From Pisaster brevispinus (lineage: Eukaryota > Echinodermata > Asteroidea > Forcipulatida > Asteriidae), in NCBI GenBank assembly GCA_023634235.1, contig JAMKCF010000008.1, forward strand, positions 18,505,000 through 18,568,999: a stretch of 64,000 nucleotides of DNA, in the 5' to 3' direction. Shown in pieces: positions 20,310 through 31,575 of the stretch (the stretch's first letter is position 1; each line of letters begins with the position of its first letter). The notes beneath the pieces are model-generated. The model saw only the letters and a program-made list of their open reading frames with translations, had not been told where the DNA came from and made no database searches. The position numbers and the translations under genes are program-made.

Positions 20310-21059
20310 TCCAAAACGAAATTCCTAGTGAGTGCCGCTATCCTAAGAGCACGGTACGAATGTGGGTACAAGCATAGGTCCGGCAGTACTCGAGAATGAA
20401 TAAAGTGCGTCAACGTGTAGAGTGTTACTGGAGCATAAAGCATGCTCCATGATTAGAGTACAAACCCTTGAATACGAACGATGTACACGTCCTAGATGGA
20501 CGAGCAAAGAAAAGGTACTTGGGTATTAACAGCTCTACAACCTAGAGTTGCAATCGGCCTTTCACTATAGACTGTGCAAGTCTCCCGTCTATTCGAACAT
20601 ATTGGGACCCCGTAAAATGCGCGAGTTTGTTTCCTTCCAAAGTGGTCCAAAGACAATGTTCGAATACGCGCGAGAAGTGCACGGGAATGTTCCTCATAAC
20701 GCACAATATTAAACGCCAACCCGGCGAGTTTTGATCGTGACAAGCTCGTATGGTAACGAGCAAAGGAAAAGGACTCGAGTACAAGTTCGAACAAGGTATC
20801 CATGTTGCAAACCACGGTTTCACCACCATCTTTGTAAGAGGTTGAGTTTCTTTGAATTGGGCTAATAATAAAGTGCTGAAATAGTCATCGTCTCGTCCCT
20901 TGTGAAAGTTAAAAATAATGATGATTCCAATCTTGCCAACAAAGGGGGTAAGACTGTTTGACCGCCTCAGTTTGGTAAAGAAAGGACTTACATTGACCTG
21001 AAGGGAAGGGGAAAATACTATACGGTTGCACCGTGGTAAAAGGTCTCTACACTCAACAA

Positions 21060-21235
21060 ACTTTAGAGTCAAAAATGACCCGGGTCGGGGTCACGTGGGC
21101 CATATCTGGGTCATTATGACCCGGAATATGTGCCAAATTGACCCAAAATGCGTCAATTTGAGGCAGAACCTGATTAACCCATCTTAACCCCATTCCGTGT
21201 CAGTCTGACCCAGAAATGGGTCAGTTTAGAGCGTA
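21060..21235. repeat. GGGTCA-rich dispersed repeat, copy 2
   Basis: Alternating TGACCC and GGGTCA words (GGGTCATTATGACCC, AATTGACCC, CTGACCCAGAAATGGGTCAG) over 170 bp, related to 19725-19845 and 63690-63940. Confidence 0.65.
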
Positions 21236-22282
21236 CGAAGTGCACAAATAGAAAACGGGCTCGATGTTTATGTCACGTCAGTTGGACCTTTCAGAGTTGG
21301 AAGGCTAAATCGAATTGCTACACAAACTCCATCAAGCAGCAAACTGGAGTCGTCTGTAAATAAACTGGTAATCAATTATTAGTATTTTTTATACAAGTAA
21401 ATTAATTAACTCGACACCCTTGGTTGGCTTACCCCCCTCTGGTCAGGATAGCGGTCATTTATCAATCGATCCCATCACGTCATCGATCGAAGGACCACTA
21501 AATACTTACAGTAAAGCACATTGCTCTAAGCCAACTTGTCAATTACACAACCTGCACAATTTACGTTACCCCCCCCCCCCCCCGGCCACTCGGACAATCC
21601 CACGGGAGCATAATTTTGTAGTAAGTGGGAAACGTCTCCATGTTTATCTGTATATCATGTGAAGACAAGGACCACGCTACATTCTTTGCGTTAAACAACG
21701 TGACTGGCCTGTGAGTCATTCTTCCTCAATGGTTCTACATGGGATTTATCATTCATACTTTAGTAAATGTCAAAGCAAACAAAAAAACATACCGCGTGTT
21801 CCAAAAGAAGGTTCCAACTGTGAGTTTTTACGACAGTTTTAACTTTATCAATAAAACGTTACTATTGGCATATTTTTGAAATTGTGAACTGCAATTCGAA
21901 ATTAGAAAACGCAATTCGGGCATTCGAGTGCTTTGTCCTTCTATATTTTGACAGTATTTTAAACAAATATTTAAACAACATTATGATGTGATGTAGGCAA
22001 TGGGAGACTTTGGAGATGTTAGCGGGCGTCCCATACTCACCGGTCATTTTTCTTGGACGACTTCGCAAATGCGTTTGTCGGCCGTAAAATAAGGTGCATG
22101 GGTCTAGATAATGACAATCTAGACCAGCATGCACCTGGTCTGGTATCTAACGCGCGTATAAAATTATTATTGTTCTCAGCGACGAGAAAAAATCGAAAAG
22201 GACCAGTAAGTAGGACGCCCGCTATCGGAAAAGCAATGGCAATCATCAACATTTTGGATGCAAATAATAGCTCTGGAATATT

Positions 22283-22400
22283 GGTGCCGGTGTGGCAGGA
22301 GATTCTGCCCCCTTCCCTCCACCCCATGAGGTGAATAATTGTGTAGACATTTTGTCTGATAGCGCCCTCTTTTGAACCAACTTCCTTCAGCCCATGATCA
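22283..22400 (+). repeat. Dispersed repeat, pair with 8120-8255
   Basis: GCCGGTGTGGCAGGAGATTC then GATAGCGCCCTCTTTTGAAC and CTTCAGCCC, same order as the minus strand of 8120-8255. Confidence 0.8.
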
Positions 22401-23463
22401 TCGTATTGGGGACACACATCGGGGGATAAAGTTCCCTTTGAACTTTATAATCATTGAGCTCTCAGATTGAACCTCCCTCTATTGCTGTTGGCTTGCTTTA
22501 TTTTTTGATGTGATTCTGGGCCTTGCCTTTGGATACAATGATCTTCTAGTGTTATTTATGATAAAATGAACGCAGTGGTGAGAACCATATGAAATATTCA
22601 CCAGGCGAGGTGACGCAGAGCTTAACATAGAACGATGAACATCTTCCAACAAAAATTAATGAAAATATTCTCTCCATGCCCATTGCGCGCCTACGAAGCA
22701 TTCATAATTTGTTTGTTTTTTTAACTTCCAAGGTAGACTTTTGTCATTTGACTGCAGGATAAAACTATCCCGTAAGAATAAAACTATTTAAACAAGTATT
22801 TTGGCACCCGTAAAGTCGACATAATGGACCTGGTCAGCAAGTTTACCGTATAGTGCCGCGGTGGAATTTTGCGAAGCTGGCCACCAACAGCAACTTTCTG
22901 ATGACCTGAGGATCATGGCTTGAACCATTATACCAAGCTTGCAACGCACTCAAAATATTGTGGGAACGACAGTGACACGTATGACGTCATCACTGAGCAA
23001 CGCCCGTGCGCTGCATGCGCAAAGACGTCACGAAAAATTATGAATCCATTGAAAGGGGCTGTATTTCAGTTCTCCTGAAAACAGTAAAAACAAATTGTAA
23101 TATTAATAAAAAGGGTGGGACGAAAATGCACAGCCCAAATGCCGAAAGTTTTAGATGTACGCAATGAATGGCAACGGTTTGACTAATGAGCACCGCGTGA
23201 CCTACAGCCCTCCAATCAAAATAATGACCATCCTTTGGAGCGCTACAGAGCATTTCACCGTAGACAAAATAACCACAAGTTTTGATGTACATTTTTTCAG
23301 TGGCGTAACCGGGGGTTGGAAGAGTCTACTCATGAATATCAGTTGTTGTTTCATGATGTCAGTGTGACACCAACCTAAAGTGATCAAGGTACATTTCCTG
23401 CTAAATTGTTGGAGGGCCCGTGTCCTGACAAGGAATCCTCAAAGTGAATGACGTCATGTTCTC

Positions 23464-23540
23464 GGGCAGCGCCTGATCAGAAACACAAGAGCTTGAGTCC
23501 GGTGCTCTTATCCGCTCTTATCCGCTCGGCCACGACACAT
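23464..23540 (-). repeat. SINE-A head fragment
   Basis: Reverse complement shows GTGTCGTGGCCGAGCGGATA followed by an 11-bp duplicated AAGAGCGGATA, then GCACCGGACTCAAGCTCT and TTTCTGATC. The tRNA-Leu-like head is truncated before the B box. Confidence 0.75.
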
Positions 23541-23909
23541 GCAGTGACGTAAATCCATGTCTGCGTTATGGTTGGTCCGATACGAGGGGACGATGTAGTT
23601 TGTCAGATTGCACTTTCGATCGTCTGCATGCAGCATGTGCATAATGTTTATAAATCATGTTTATAAATCATAAAAGCAATGTTGTTTTATTCACTGTTAT
23701 GTAATAATGTGTACATGTACGCGTAAATTGTTGCCAACGTTTGCGGAAGTGGAACGCACCCATAACGTCACACTTCGAGGCGGATAAAGACAGGGGACTA
23801 GTCTAGAGCGATTCAGGCGAGCGACGCGCAGCCTCGCTACCATGGGCAGCGCGCCGTATCGATACCTCTCGTCACTAACCCCTGGTTGGAATGTACTGTA
23901 AAACAGCGC

Positions 23910-24622
23910 TGAGCAAGTTCGGGTGGCTGACTATTTTTGATCGACTAGACATAGCCATAGTCGATCTAGATGCCGCTCGAACATTCATGGTTGAACTAGC
24001 TGGCCCAACTGGATCAACCTAGCTCCGGGGCTCAATTTCATAGCGCTGCTTAACGGTAAGCACATTTTCTAATAGCAGATAAATTTGCTTAAGGGAAAGC
24101 GTACTTCACAGGAAAGCAAGAACATTGGGCAGCTGTTGAGCATTCACCATGGATTTGCATTGTTACGTCATTCATTTTCATACAGTAAGCACCCGGAAGG
24201 TTAGCATGCCTTTTCGTGTGCTTACGGTTAGCAGCACAGTAACAGTAAACACAAAATCGGCCGTTAAGCAGCTCTATGAAATTTGGCCTGGATCACTGTT
24301 CCTCTAGAAGATGGCGTTTTGGTTAGGTGATCAAGAAAGCTTTTCTAATCACACACAAAATGGGTTAAACGACAAATGGTAGGTTTTTGCCAATTAAATA
24401 TGTCAATTATTAAGATACAAATTATTAATATTGCACTATATTATGCAAGTAATTTTATAATGGCCAATACATTTTGTTTCTATTCGATACGTCGTCGCCA
24501 TGTTGGTTGCCACGTTGACGAATCAATCGACTATGGCCCTACGCGTTTGAGTGAAACACTGACACTCCGCATGCATGATTTAAACGGCAAATTGACTAAA
24601 GGTTAACACCCGAACTTGCTCA
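23910..24622. mobile_element. DNA transposon TE-5, long copy with nested MITE-1
   Basis: Terminal inverted repeats TGAGCAAGTTCGGGT (23910) and ACCCGAACTTGCTCA (ending 24622). The reverse complement of its left and right parts matches 54773-55264. A MITE-1 copy (24026-24292) is inserted between CCTAGCTC and GGATCACTGTTCCTCTAG; the other copy reads straight through as CCTAGCCCTGGAGCACTG. The 76-codon ORF near the right end is not a gene. Confidence 0.82.
24026..24292. mobile_element. MITE-1 copy nested in TE-5
   Basis: Starts GGGGCTCAATTTCATAGCGC then TGCTTAACGG, ends CAGCTCTATGAAATTTGGCC, the inverted ends of the MITE-1 family. The body is longer and more diverged than the 55708 copy. Confidence 0.75.
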
Positions 24623-25080
24623 CTGATTGGCTCCCAAAAATGACTACCTTGCGTGCACGCTTGTTAATAAACTTTCGAGTGCTTTTATGGCGCTGGTAGG
24701 ACGCTTAGTTTGAGCGTGTCAAAATGCAAACATTTTGACGCGATTCTATTTAAACGAATCATGCTTTTGCACGGTCACCCTAAACTGCATGCAGTTAGAC
24801 AAAATTATCACAAAATCAACAAAGAATTACAGGGGACCAGTTGCTTTTTTTATGATGCCTCTTTTGCGGGTTACCATACTTGAGGGCGCGCGTAGAATGG
24901 ATCGGCCTCAGGCCTAATGTGCTAGATTCTAGCACATTTTTAACGAACCGATTCCAGGGGTTATGATCATTAATCTCAATAATCATCATCATCTAAGCGC
25001 TTTCGTCAAGTACATCTGACATTGCGCACTCTGTAAGTCCTCCACTGTTCTCTATCAGCTCCATCAATAATGGAGATCAA

Positions 25081-25450
25081 TGGTTATGATCGAGCAAGGC
25101 ATGCCGGGGGAAAATGGCGCGGCGAGATCGATCACCCCCGGAAACGAGGTTGAGCGAGGCGAGCCTTCCACTTCGCTCGTCCCCAGCGCCTTGCCTTAAA
25201 ACCAAAGGATAGGCCGCTGGGGCCTTCGCTCGTCCCCAGCGCCTTGCCTTAAAACCAAAGGCGCTGGGATGGGCAAACGTATCAAGCACGCTCATTGGTT
25301 AATGCTCAGTCCCATCATGCATCACACTCACACTGCAAGCACGACGTACTTCCTGAACAAGAATCTGTGCAAGCTGATTAGCCCATCCCAGCGGTCCTGG
25401 ATAGGCCGCTGGGGCCGAGCGAAGCTGGGGCCGAGCGAAGCCTTCCACAT
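25081..25450. repeat. Locally duplicated, palindromic GC-rich block
   Basis: TTCGCTCGTCCCCAGCGCCT..AACCAAAGG occurs twice in tandem with a period of about 55 bp (25172 and 25227), and the words GATAGGCCGCTGGGGCC and GGGGCCGAGCGAAG recur, the latter twice and inverted, at 25392-25443. Looks like a decayed tandem/inverted repeat element. Confidence 0.6.
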
Positions 25451-26195
25451 AGAAAACAGAGTGAGGGCGCCCACACAAAGCGCATACATACCTCTGTGGT
25501 TAACGCATCATCAACATTGACCAACCGTTGTTCTCAAGTACACATTATTGTCATGCAAACCACCAATGCGGACGGAGCATCGCGCATCTGGGGCTTCCCC
25601 GGCCCATGACCCCCATGAGTAAGTGCGTGATTGGTTTCGTAGGAAAAGATTTACGAAATTACAATTGTGAAACACTAACGGCCTACTAATTTGAAATTGT
25701 ACCTTTCTCTCTCTCATGCGTAGTGACCATTTTTTAAGTTATTGTGAATGTGAGGAACAATAATCATTCATAACAATTAACAATCCAATTTGAACGAGTG
25801 TTTGCACAACAATGACATATGTACTCAGTTCAGGCTTTACCTAACATGCCTAACTTAGAATTTTAGGGTCAGGAAGTTGTTTGACGATGGCACCCCGTGA
25901 CTGTTAGTGTTATCTCCTTGGTGGGAGGGATTGATTTTGTGGCTGATGAGTAATAATGACTTGCATATAAATTTCACATTCATGTGCAATTCTTTTTTGT
26001 AGAAAAGTGCTTAATAACTGTGCAGAAAACATGGATATGCTGTTGTTCCATTAACGAAATGTATCAAGGTAAGGTAAGTAAGTTTAGAACTTAAATTAAA
26101 ATGCTTGGTTGGGGGGGGGGGTCTGGATGGTCAAACAAGATCATGATCAATGGCAGTCCTAAAAAGATTCTTATTTATTTATTTTTGTGTTGGTC

Positions 26196-26390
26196 TTTGC
26201 CGTGTGGTCAAGCGCATTGGACTCGAGCTGAATTGTGTTTGCTGTTCAGCAGAATGTGGGTTCGAGTCCCGGTCGTGACATATTTGTGTCCTTTTAAGCA
26301 AGACACTTAACCATTATTGCTTTGTCCTTCGGATGGGACATAACAGAAGGTCTCATGTGTCGTGTAATGCAAGTAAAAGAATCCAAAATT
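26196..26390 (+). repeat. SINE-A, diverged copy
   Basis: TGCCGTGTGGTCAAGCGCAT, TGGGTTCGAGTCCCGGTC, AAGCAAGACACTTAACCAT and TTTGTCCTTCGGATGGGACA in the SINE-A order; the 3' end is lost. Confidence 0.85.
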
Positions 26391-27284
26391 TACAATTTAT
26401 AGCTAAGAAAGAGTGTCTGCTCAAGTGTTTCTGGCAGTTGCTGCTGAATTCCCCGCAGCAGCTTGCAAACCCTTACTAGGTCTTAGGTGTTTTAATGGGT
26501 CTCATAATTAAAAAAGAATGATCAAAAACCTGTCTGAAAATAAATAATGATATTGATAAGCAGGCCTTGAACTTCGCTCTTGAAGGGGTACGACAATTTT
26601 CCTCCCGTAAGGGGCACTCTATGAGGAAAATGTAAATTTGTATTGGAACTTTGCAAAGGGCAACCACAGCAAAAGCACAGGGCACCACGGCAATTGCTGT
26701 GGGTGCCGTAGGTTATTTCGAGGCCTGGATAAGCACTGTGAGATGCCTGTAGATAAAGCGCTGCATAAATACATGTACTGGTTCTTGTTGTTTAGATAAG
26801 TTTTAAACATTTACCTCAGAAACTGTTTATCCTTTTGCCGCATTGTTTTGACATGAACAACTGCATGACTGTTATTCACATTGTTTGACCAATCAAAAGC
26901 AAGGCATACATTTCTACAAAACATAAAGCTTTTTTTTTCAATTAAGCCATTTTAAAAAACTGTATATCACCACAGAGATATTGTTTTACTGCAAAATAGA
27001 TTATAAAAACTGTGTTGAATTGAATTCCCTTTCACATAATTCAAGAATCACCGAGATCAGCCAATAAATGTCAAAATTCTTGGTCTTTGGTTCCTAAGTG
27101 TGATCTGTGAGCTCAAACTCTTTTTTGTTCACTGTACACAACCATATGGCTCTTTGGAGTGCTTGGCGTTTTGAATATTTCAAGGGATTGCATCATACTA
27201 ATTAGCAACCTTATTGTATTATAAATCATTTGCATGATCCGATGTTTCTCTTTCCAACCATTCTAAGCTGAAGTATGGAGGGTA

Positions 27285-27480
27285 GTTGACGAGGCCTTTT
27301 CTGCTCCAAGGCTTGAGTCCTCTCCCAGGGTTTTCAGTCCCTGTCTGATTGCATTGCTCTTCTGCATAAGGGGTTTCCCCGAACATCTGAAACTAAAAAT
27401 GTCGTCATCGTCTCCTGTTCCATCCTGTTATTGGCTCTTGCGCTGTTGGGCGTGTAAATGAAAATAAATTATCGAATAAA
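27285..27480 (+). repeat. SINE-C fragment
   Basis: AGGCTTGAGTCCTCTCCCAG, GGTTTTCAGTCCCTGTCTGA and GATTGCAT match the middle of the copies at 30825, 35640 and (reverse) 49440. Confidence 0.6.
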
Positions 27481-28103
27481 TAGTGAGAATGAAAAACAGT
27501 AGATTGCTAAAACGCATTTTGGTAGAGTAGACAGGGCAGATTGGAAAATAGTCATCATAATGTAACCCAGAAAAATGGACAGCTGGGATATGTAAATCCA
27601 ATAAAACAAATAATAGTGGGTTCCTGGGAAATAAAAACAAAGGCTTTATAGTAATAATCCCCCGTATACATTTTTCAAGCCGTAATATAATAGGCATTTA
27701 GTAGATCTATGCTTTTAAACCTTGTTTCAAAACACCTTGCACTATACTACGTACATTGAGCCTTATAGGGCCTGTATATGTTTAGTAATGACTCTGGAAA
27801 TTAATGTCAATAAAAGCTTACTAGGTAAGAAGTACAGAAGCTTTGGATAGTATAATGCAGTTTGAGAAACATTTTACTTCAAAGTACTGCGGTTATGGAA
27901 AAACATATCACTTGTTATCCCCACAAATTTGAATCTGAGATTGCATAGACATATACGCGCCGGATTTTCTGCCATTATCTCAAAAACGCGACCACCTTTT
28001 GAAATGAAATTTTCACAGGTTAGTTTTATTGTACAAATCTACATTTATGTAGGACTAAAACAATCGAACGGTTGCAAAAACCAAAGGTGTACATTACCTT
28101 TAA

Positions 28104-28345
28104 AGGGGCATGTCGCCTTTAGATTGGGCACTTTTGGCTATAAAAAGCGTCCGTTATGAAATTAATATGTTTGGAAAGATATATTAAATTCAAAATAGAA
28201 CATAGGCCTAATGATTTGCATAAATATCCATTTAAATTGTGCGGGTTTTGTGTAATTTCATGACAGAACATGGTCCGCTGTTTTGTGGAACCAATTTTTG
28301 GGGGTTCTACAAAAAGACTGACCATATGGTCCAGTGGATGTATAA
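28104..28345 (+). repeat. Dispersed repeat related to the 2693-3540 and 49969-50110 blocks
   Basis: Starts AAGGGGCATGTCGCCTTTAG, then GGCTATAAAAAGCGTCCGTTATGAA, later ACATGGTCCGCTGTTTTGTG. The plus strand at 49969-50110 has GGGACATTTTGCCTTCGG, AAACGCTTGTTATGAA and GTCCGCAGG in the same order; reversed versions lie at 2899-2945 and 3484-3535. Confidence 0.6.
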
Positions 28346-28644
28346 TTTCCAAAGGCATTTTTGTTATATTTTTAAATCACTTCTCTTTATTTACAACAAA
28401 TTGTAGGTGTTTTAGTGCATTTATAAACAACTCTTAGAAAAGGATAAGGAGCAATTCCAAATAGCAAAATGTTGAGAGTTGTGAAAGCATTGTGCCCCTT
28501 ATAAGCTTTCCCAGAAATCATCTCAACTCCTGTGGATATGCAGCGCCCGCAGCCAAATTGGCGCACAGGTTGCTAATCATTCCCATCACCAGTCTCTACC
28601 CACACAGGTACCCATTTAGGCCTACTCCTGGATGGTGAGAAGCA

Positions 28645-28745
28645 AGCATTGTTTTAAGTGTCTTGGTGTCATGACCGGGATTCGAACCCAGTTTCTGATG
28701 ACTCAGCCACATCAGTACTTGAGTTTGATGTATTCTAGAACGCTT
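28645..28745 (-). repeat. SINE-A, decayed copy
   Basis: Reverse complement reads CTGGGTTCGAATCCCGGTCA then TGACACCAAGACACTTAAAA, the B box and start of the SINE-A tail. Confidence 0.65.
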
Positions 28746-28889
28746 GGCTATGAACACGTTACCAGCGAAAATTCAATGAAATCAGCTAAGCATCTTAGAA
28801 GTTTTAAAGTTCTCTTACCAGTCATTTCTAGCGTTAATAAAGTTAAACGTCTTTTTTTTTTGCGGTAGCATTTCGTTCCTATCAGAGTC

Positions 28890-29001
28890 TTTCTCAGCTA
28901 GGGTCGAAATGGAGGCCATTAACTACTTTTTGCATTTATACCATACATGGAGGTCCTTTTGGTTGGTAAGCAGTTTGCAACAGTTAATTCTATTTTTCTC
29001 G
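28890..29001 (+). repeat. Dispersed repeat, pair with 40034-40133
   Basis: GTCGAAATGGAGGCCATTAA, TTTTTGCATTTATACCAT, AGGTCCTTTTGGTTGGTAAG and CAGTTTGCAACAG are found in the same order and orientation at 40034-40133. Confidence 0.85.
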
Positions 29002-29619
29002 TTTGGGTTTTTTTGTTTGTTTGCAGAAACCTACAAATTAGAGTCACTGTCCTAGTTCTTGCATTTCCTCACGTCCTGACCCTATTTGATCCATAGATTG
29101 GTTGAGTTTGTCTTAATTGAGTTCCCCATTAATCTTCACAAAAACATGGTTGCCTAAAAATCAAAAGGAATTTTCACAGATTGGTTCTGTTTGGATTTTT
29201 TTGTTTTGAAAACTAAAGGATGGCGATGAATTCAATCTTTTAAAAAACAATTTAAAAGGAAATGTTGTTAACATTATGATTGGCAATAGCATGCAGAATT
29301 TTGCTCAATATTTTTGTCAATATTGTATGTTTAAAATAGTTGTAGCTTAAAATACCTGTTTGATGTGGGACTCAGTTCACACACTTTAATGATTTACCTA
29401 ACTTTGTTTTCTTTCTCTTTTATGAGGGGGGGGGCTTAATTTAAATTTCCTCTTTTGTAATCTGTGTGTGTTTCTTTGTTCTTGCTGTTTTGATCCTGTT
29501 TTCAATGTTTCTTCAAACTAGTATGTTTTTTTACACAGTTAGATGAAAAAATTGAATAAATAACAATAATACGAAATGTGGTAACATTCGCTTTAATCTC
29601 ATAACAGTGATCAACAACA

Positions 29620-29838
29620 ATGTCATTTGAGAAGTCTGGTACCGCTGCGTCGGAGCAGTTCACCATCTCCCGAGCCTCGTTGCCGGGTCTCCTGGCATGG
29701 ACAGAGCGGCTTCAAGAAAGATTCAAGGTCAAGATCGATATTCAGTGGGAGTTAGAGGGGATCGTCCAGCAAGACACCCCACAGGTCCGGTGGGTCTACC
29801 TTTATGGCAAGAACTATGAAGACTGTCATGCAGCAAAG
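29620..29838 (+). CDS. N4BP1: N4BP1-like coding exon 1 (KH-like domain, first part)
   Basis: An acceptor ATAACAG| ends at 29607, 12 bases before ATG at 29620, so a non-coding exon lies further upstream. Ends AAG|GTGAGG, phase 0. Encodes [20 protein letters not shown] onward, with the basic/hydrophobic alternation of a KH-type fold ([18 protein letters not shown]). Confidence 0.9.
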
Positions 29839-30468
29839 GTGAGGGTGTAACTGTTGCAGTGAGCGGTGCAGGGTTGGCCTTGACATTTTCACCAACTGTC
29901 TGTGTTAATCAATCGCATGCCTCTCACCCCCATGCAAAATTAACGTCGATTAAATTATTTGCAATACCGCTGCCAAAATATAGGATTCAAACTGCCTCTA
30001 GCCAGGTGGTCTGGCGGTGAGAACTATCTGTTCTTGCATGGCAAATGTCATAGGTGTGAATCCCATGTGAGTGATAGGCTTATTGCCTGTGGATTTGTTT
30101 CACAGAATTCGGGAAAGTACTGAGTAAAGCCAATAATATTATTGACCTTAAAAATGCGACAATTTAGTTCAACCTCTCAGCCACTTCCTTCAAACCGCAG
30201 CCAATACATAAATAACTTTGTTGTGCCACAAAATACTTTGTTGTGCCATGATTTAGTCATATCACTTTTGCTGATAGAGCTTTCTCAGTCTGTGGACCCA
30301 AGCTCTGGAATAAACTTCCAAATCACATCAGAGACACATCATCCTTCAACACATTTAAGACACTTCTGAAAGCACACTTGTTTCAGGAGGCCTACCATCA
30401 ATGACTTATCTATGTTTTCTGTACCTTTGAGCAAACCTTTGATTTAGGGACTTTATGAATTAACTAAC

Positions 30469-30521
<53 letters not shown>

Positions 30522-31544
30522 TATCGGTCGATCGATCAATCAATCTATCATCGATCGGTCGGTCAATCTATCATCGATCGATTGATCAATCTATCATTGA
30601 TCAATTGATCAATCTATCATCGATCGATCGATCAAATGATCGGTCGATTTAATGGTTGATTATTGACTTTCATTCATTCATTGATTGATTCACAGATTGA
30701 TTCATTGATTTTGTTCTTTCACCTTGCAGACTTACATCATCACACTTTGTGATCCACTGCATAAGCTGAATGTCACATATCCAGAGGACATTGATGATAC
30801 TCTAAAATGTAAGTGCTCTTCACTTCTTGGGCATTCAGGAGGGTTTAGTGGTTTCTTCCCTGCCTGCCACCTCTGTAGACCCTGCCCTGATTCGAAATCC
30901 AGGGCCAGAGCCTTGCAAGGGGATTGCGTGGGGTTTCCATATTTGGGGTTTTCCTCCCACATCTAAAATTGACTTTTCTGCATAATTTCTCCCTACACAG
31001 GTATCTTCAGGTCGCAGTGCTAGTCACTTTTGAAAGTCTCTTGTTTTCATTACAGTGCCTTGTTTTTCATTAGCTGTGTATGCATTCACCACATGATGTC
31101 ACATTGCAGGCTGGCATAGTTTATCTATTGTTATTCAAAACCACAGTGGATGATATTAAATGGTCTGCCAGTAGGAGGGTTGACTGTGAACTGTGTACGC
31201 ATTCACCAGATGATATCATATTGCAGGCTGGCATAGTTTATCTATCATTCAAAACCACAGTGGATGATATTGAAAGGTCAGACAGTAGGAGTGTTGACTT
31301 TGTACCGATAATCGTCACTCTTATCAATGTTGTACATGCCCTTTATAAAAGGGTGTCCACAATATTGATTGAGATCGAAAAGAGATGGATACAACTGTTC
31401 AAAGATTACCTGACTATAAAGATGGCCATGGTGAAAAACTTCCCTCGAAATATTGCTTGAAATAAGTAAAACAATTAAGTTTGATCTCTGGAGTCTAAAA
31501 CCTGAAGTTTGAAAACAGTGAAAACACATAAAGGATTGTTTTGG

Positions 31545-31575
<31 letters not shown>

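Larger units (their letters stand above)
20310..23460. other. Intergenic, repeats only
   Basis: Contains the GGGTCA-rich repeat at 21060-21235, a C tract at 21570-21583, and the dispersed repeat at 22283-22400. The 176-codon minus-strand ORF at 21072-20542 has no motif, no splice context and biased composition; I do not accept it as a gene. Confidence 0.45.
25451..29607. other. Intergenic, upstream of the N4BP1-like gene
   Basis: Holds SINE copies at 26196-26390, 27285-27480 and 28645-28745, a repeat with a GGGCATGTCGCCTTTAGATT start at 28104-28345, and the repeat 28890-29001. The promoter and non-coding first exon of the downstream gene should lie here because a splice acceptor precedes its start codon, but I cannot place them. 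Confidence 0.45.
29839..30729 (+). other. N4BP1-like intron 1
   Basis: Contains a SINE-D copy (29985-30110), a LINE 3' end (30270-30404) with its GATT tail, and an ATCGATC-rich simple-sequence region up to about 30690. Confidence 0.9.

Noticed and set aside
20542..21072. 176-codon minus-strand ORF
   Set aside because: No recognised motif, no splice context, overlaps the flank of a repeat, and is not accompanied by other exons; chance ORF is the simplest reading.
30732..30962. 76-codon minus-strand ORF and 80-codon plus-strand ORF over exon 2
   Set aside because: Plus ORF is exon 2 plus read-through into the SINE-C; minus ORF is its shadow.
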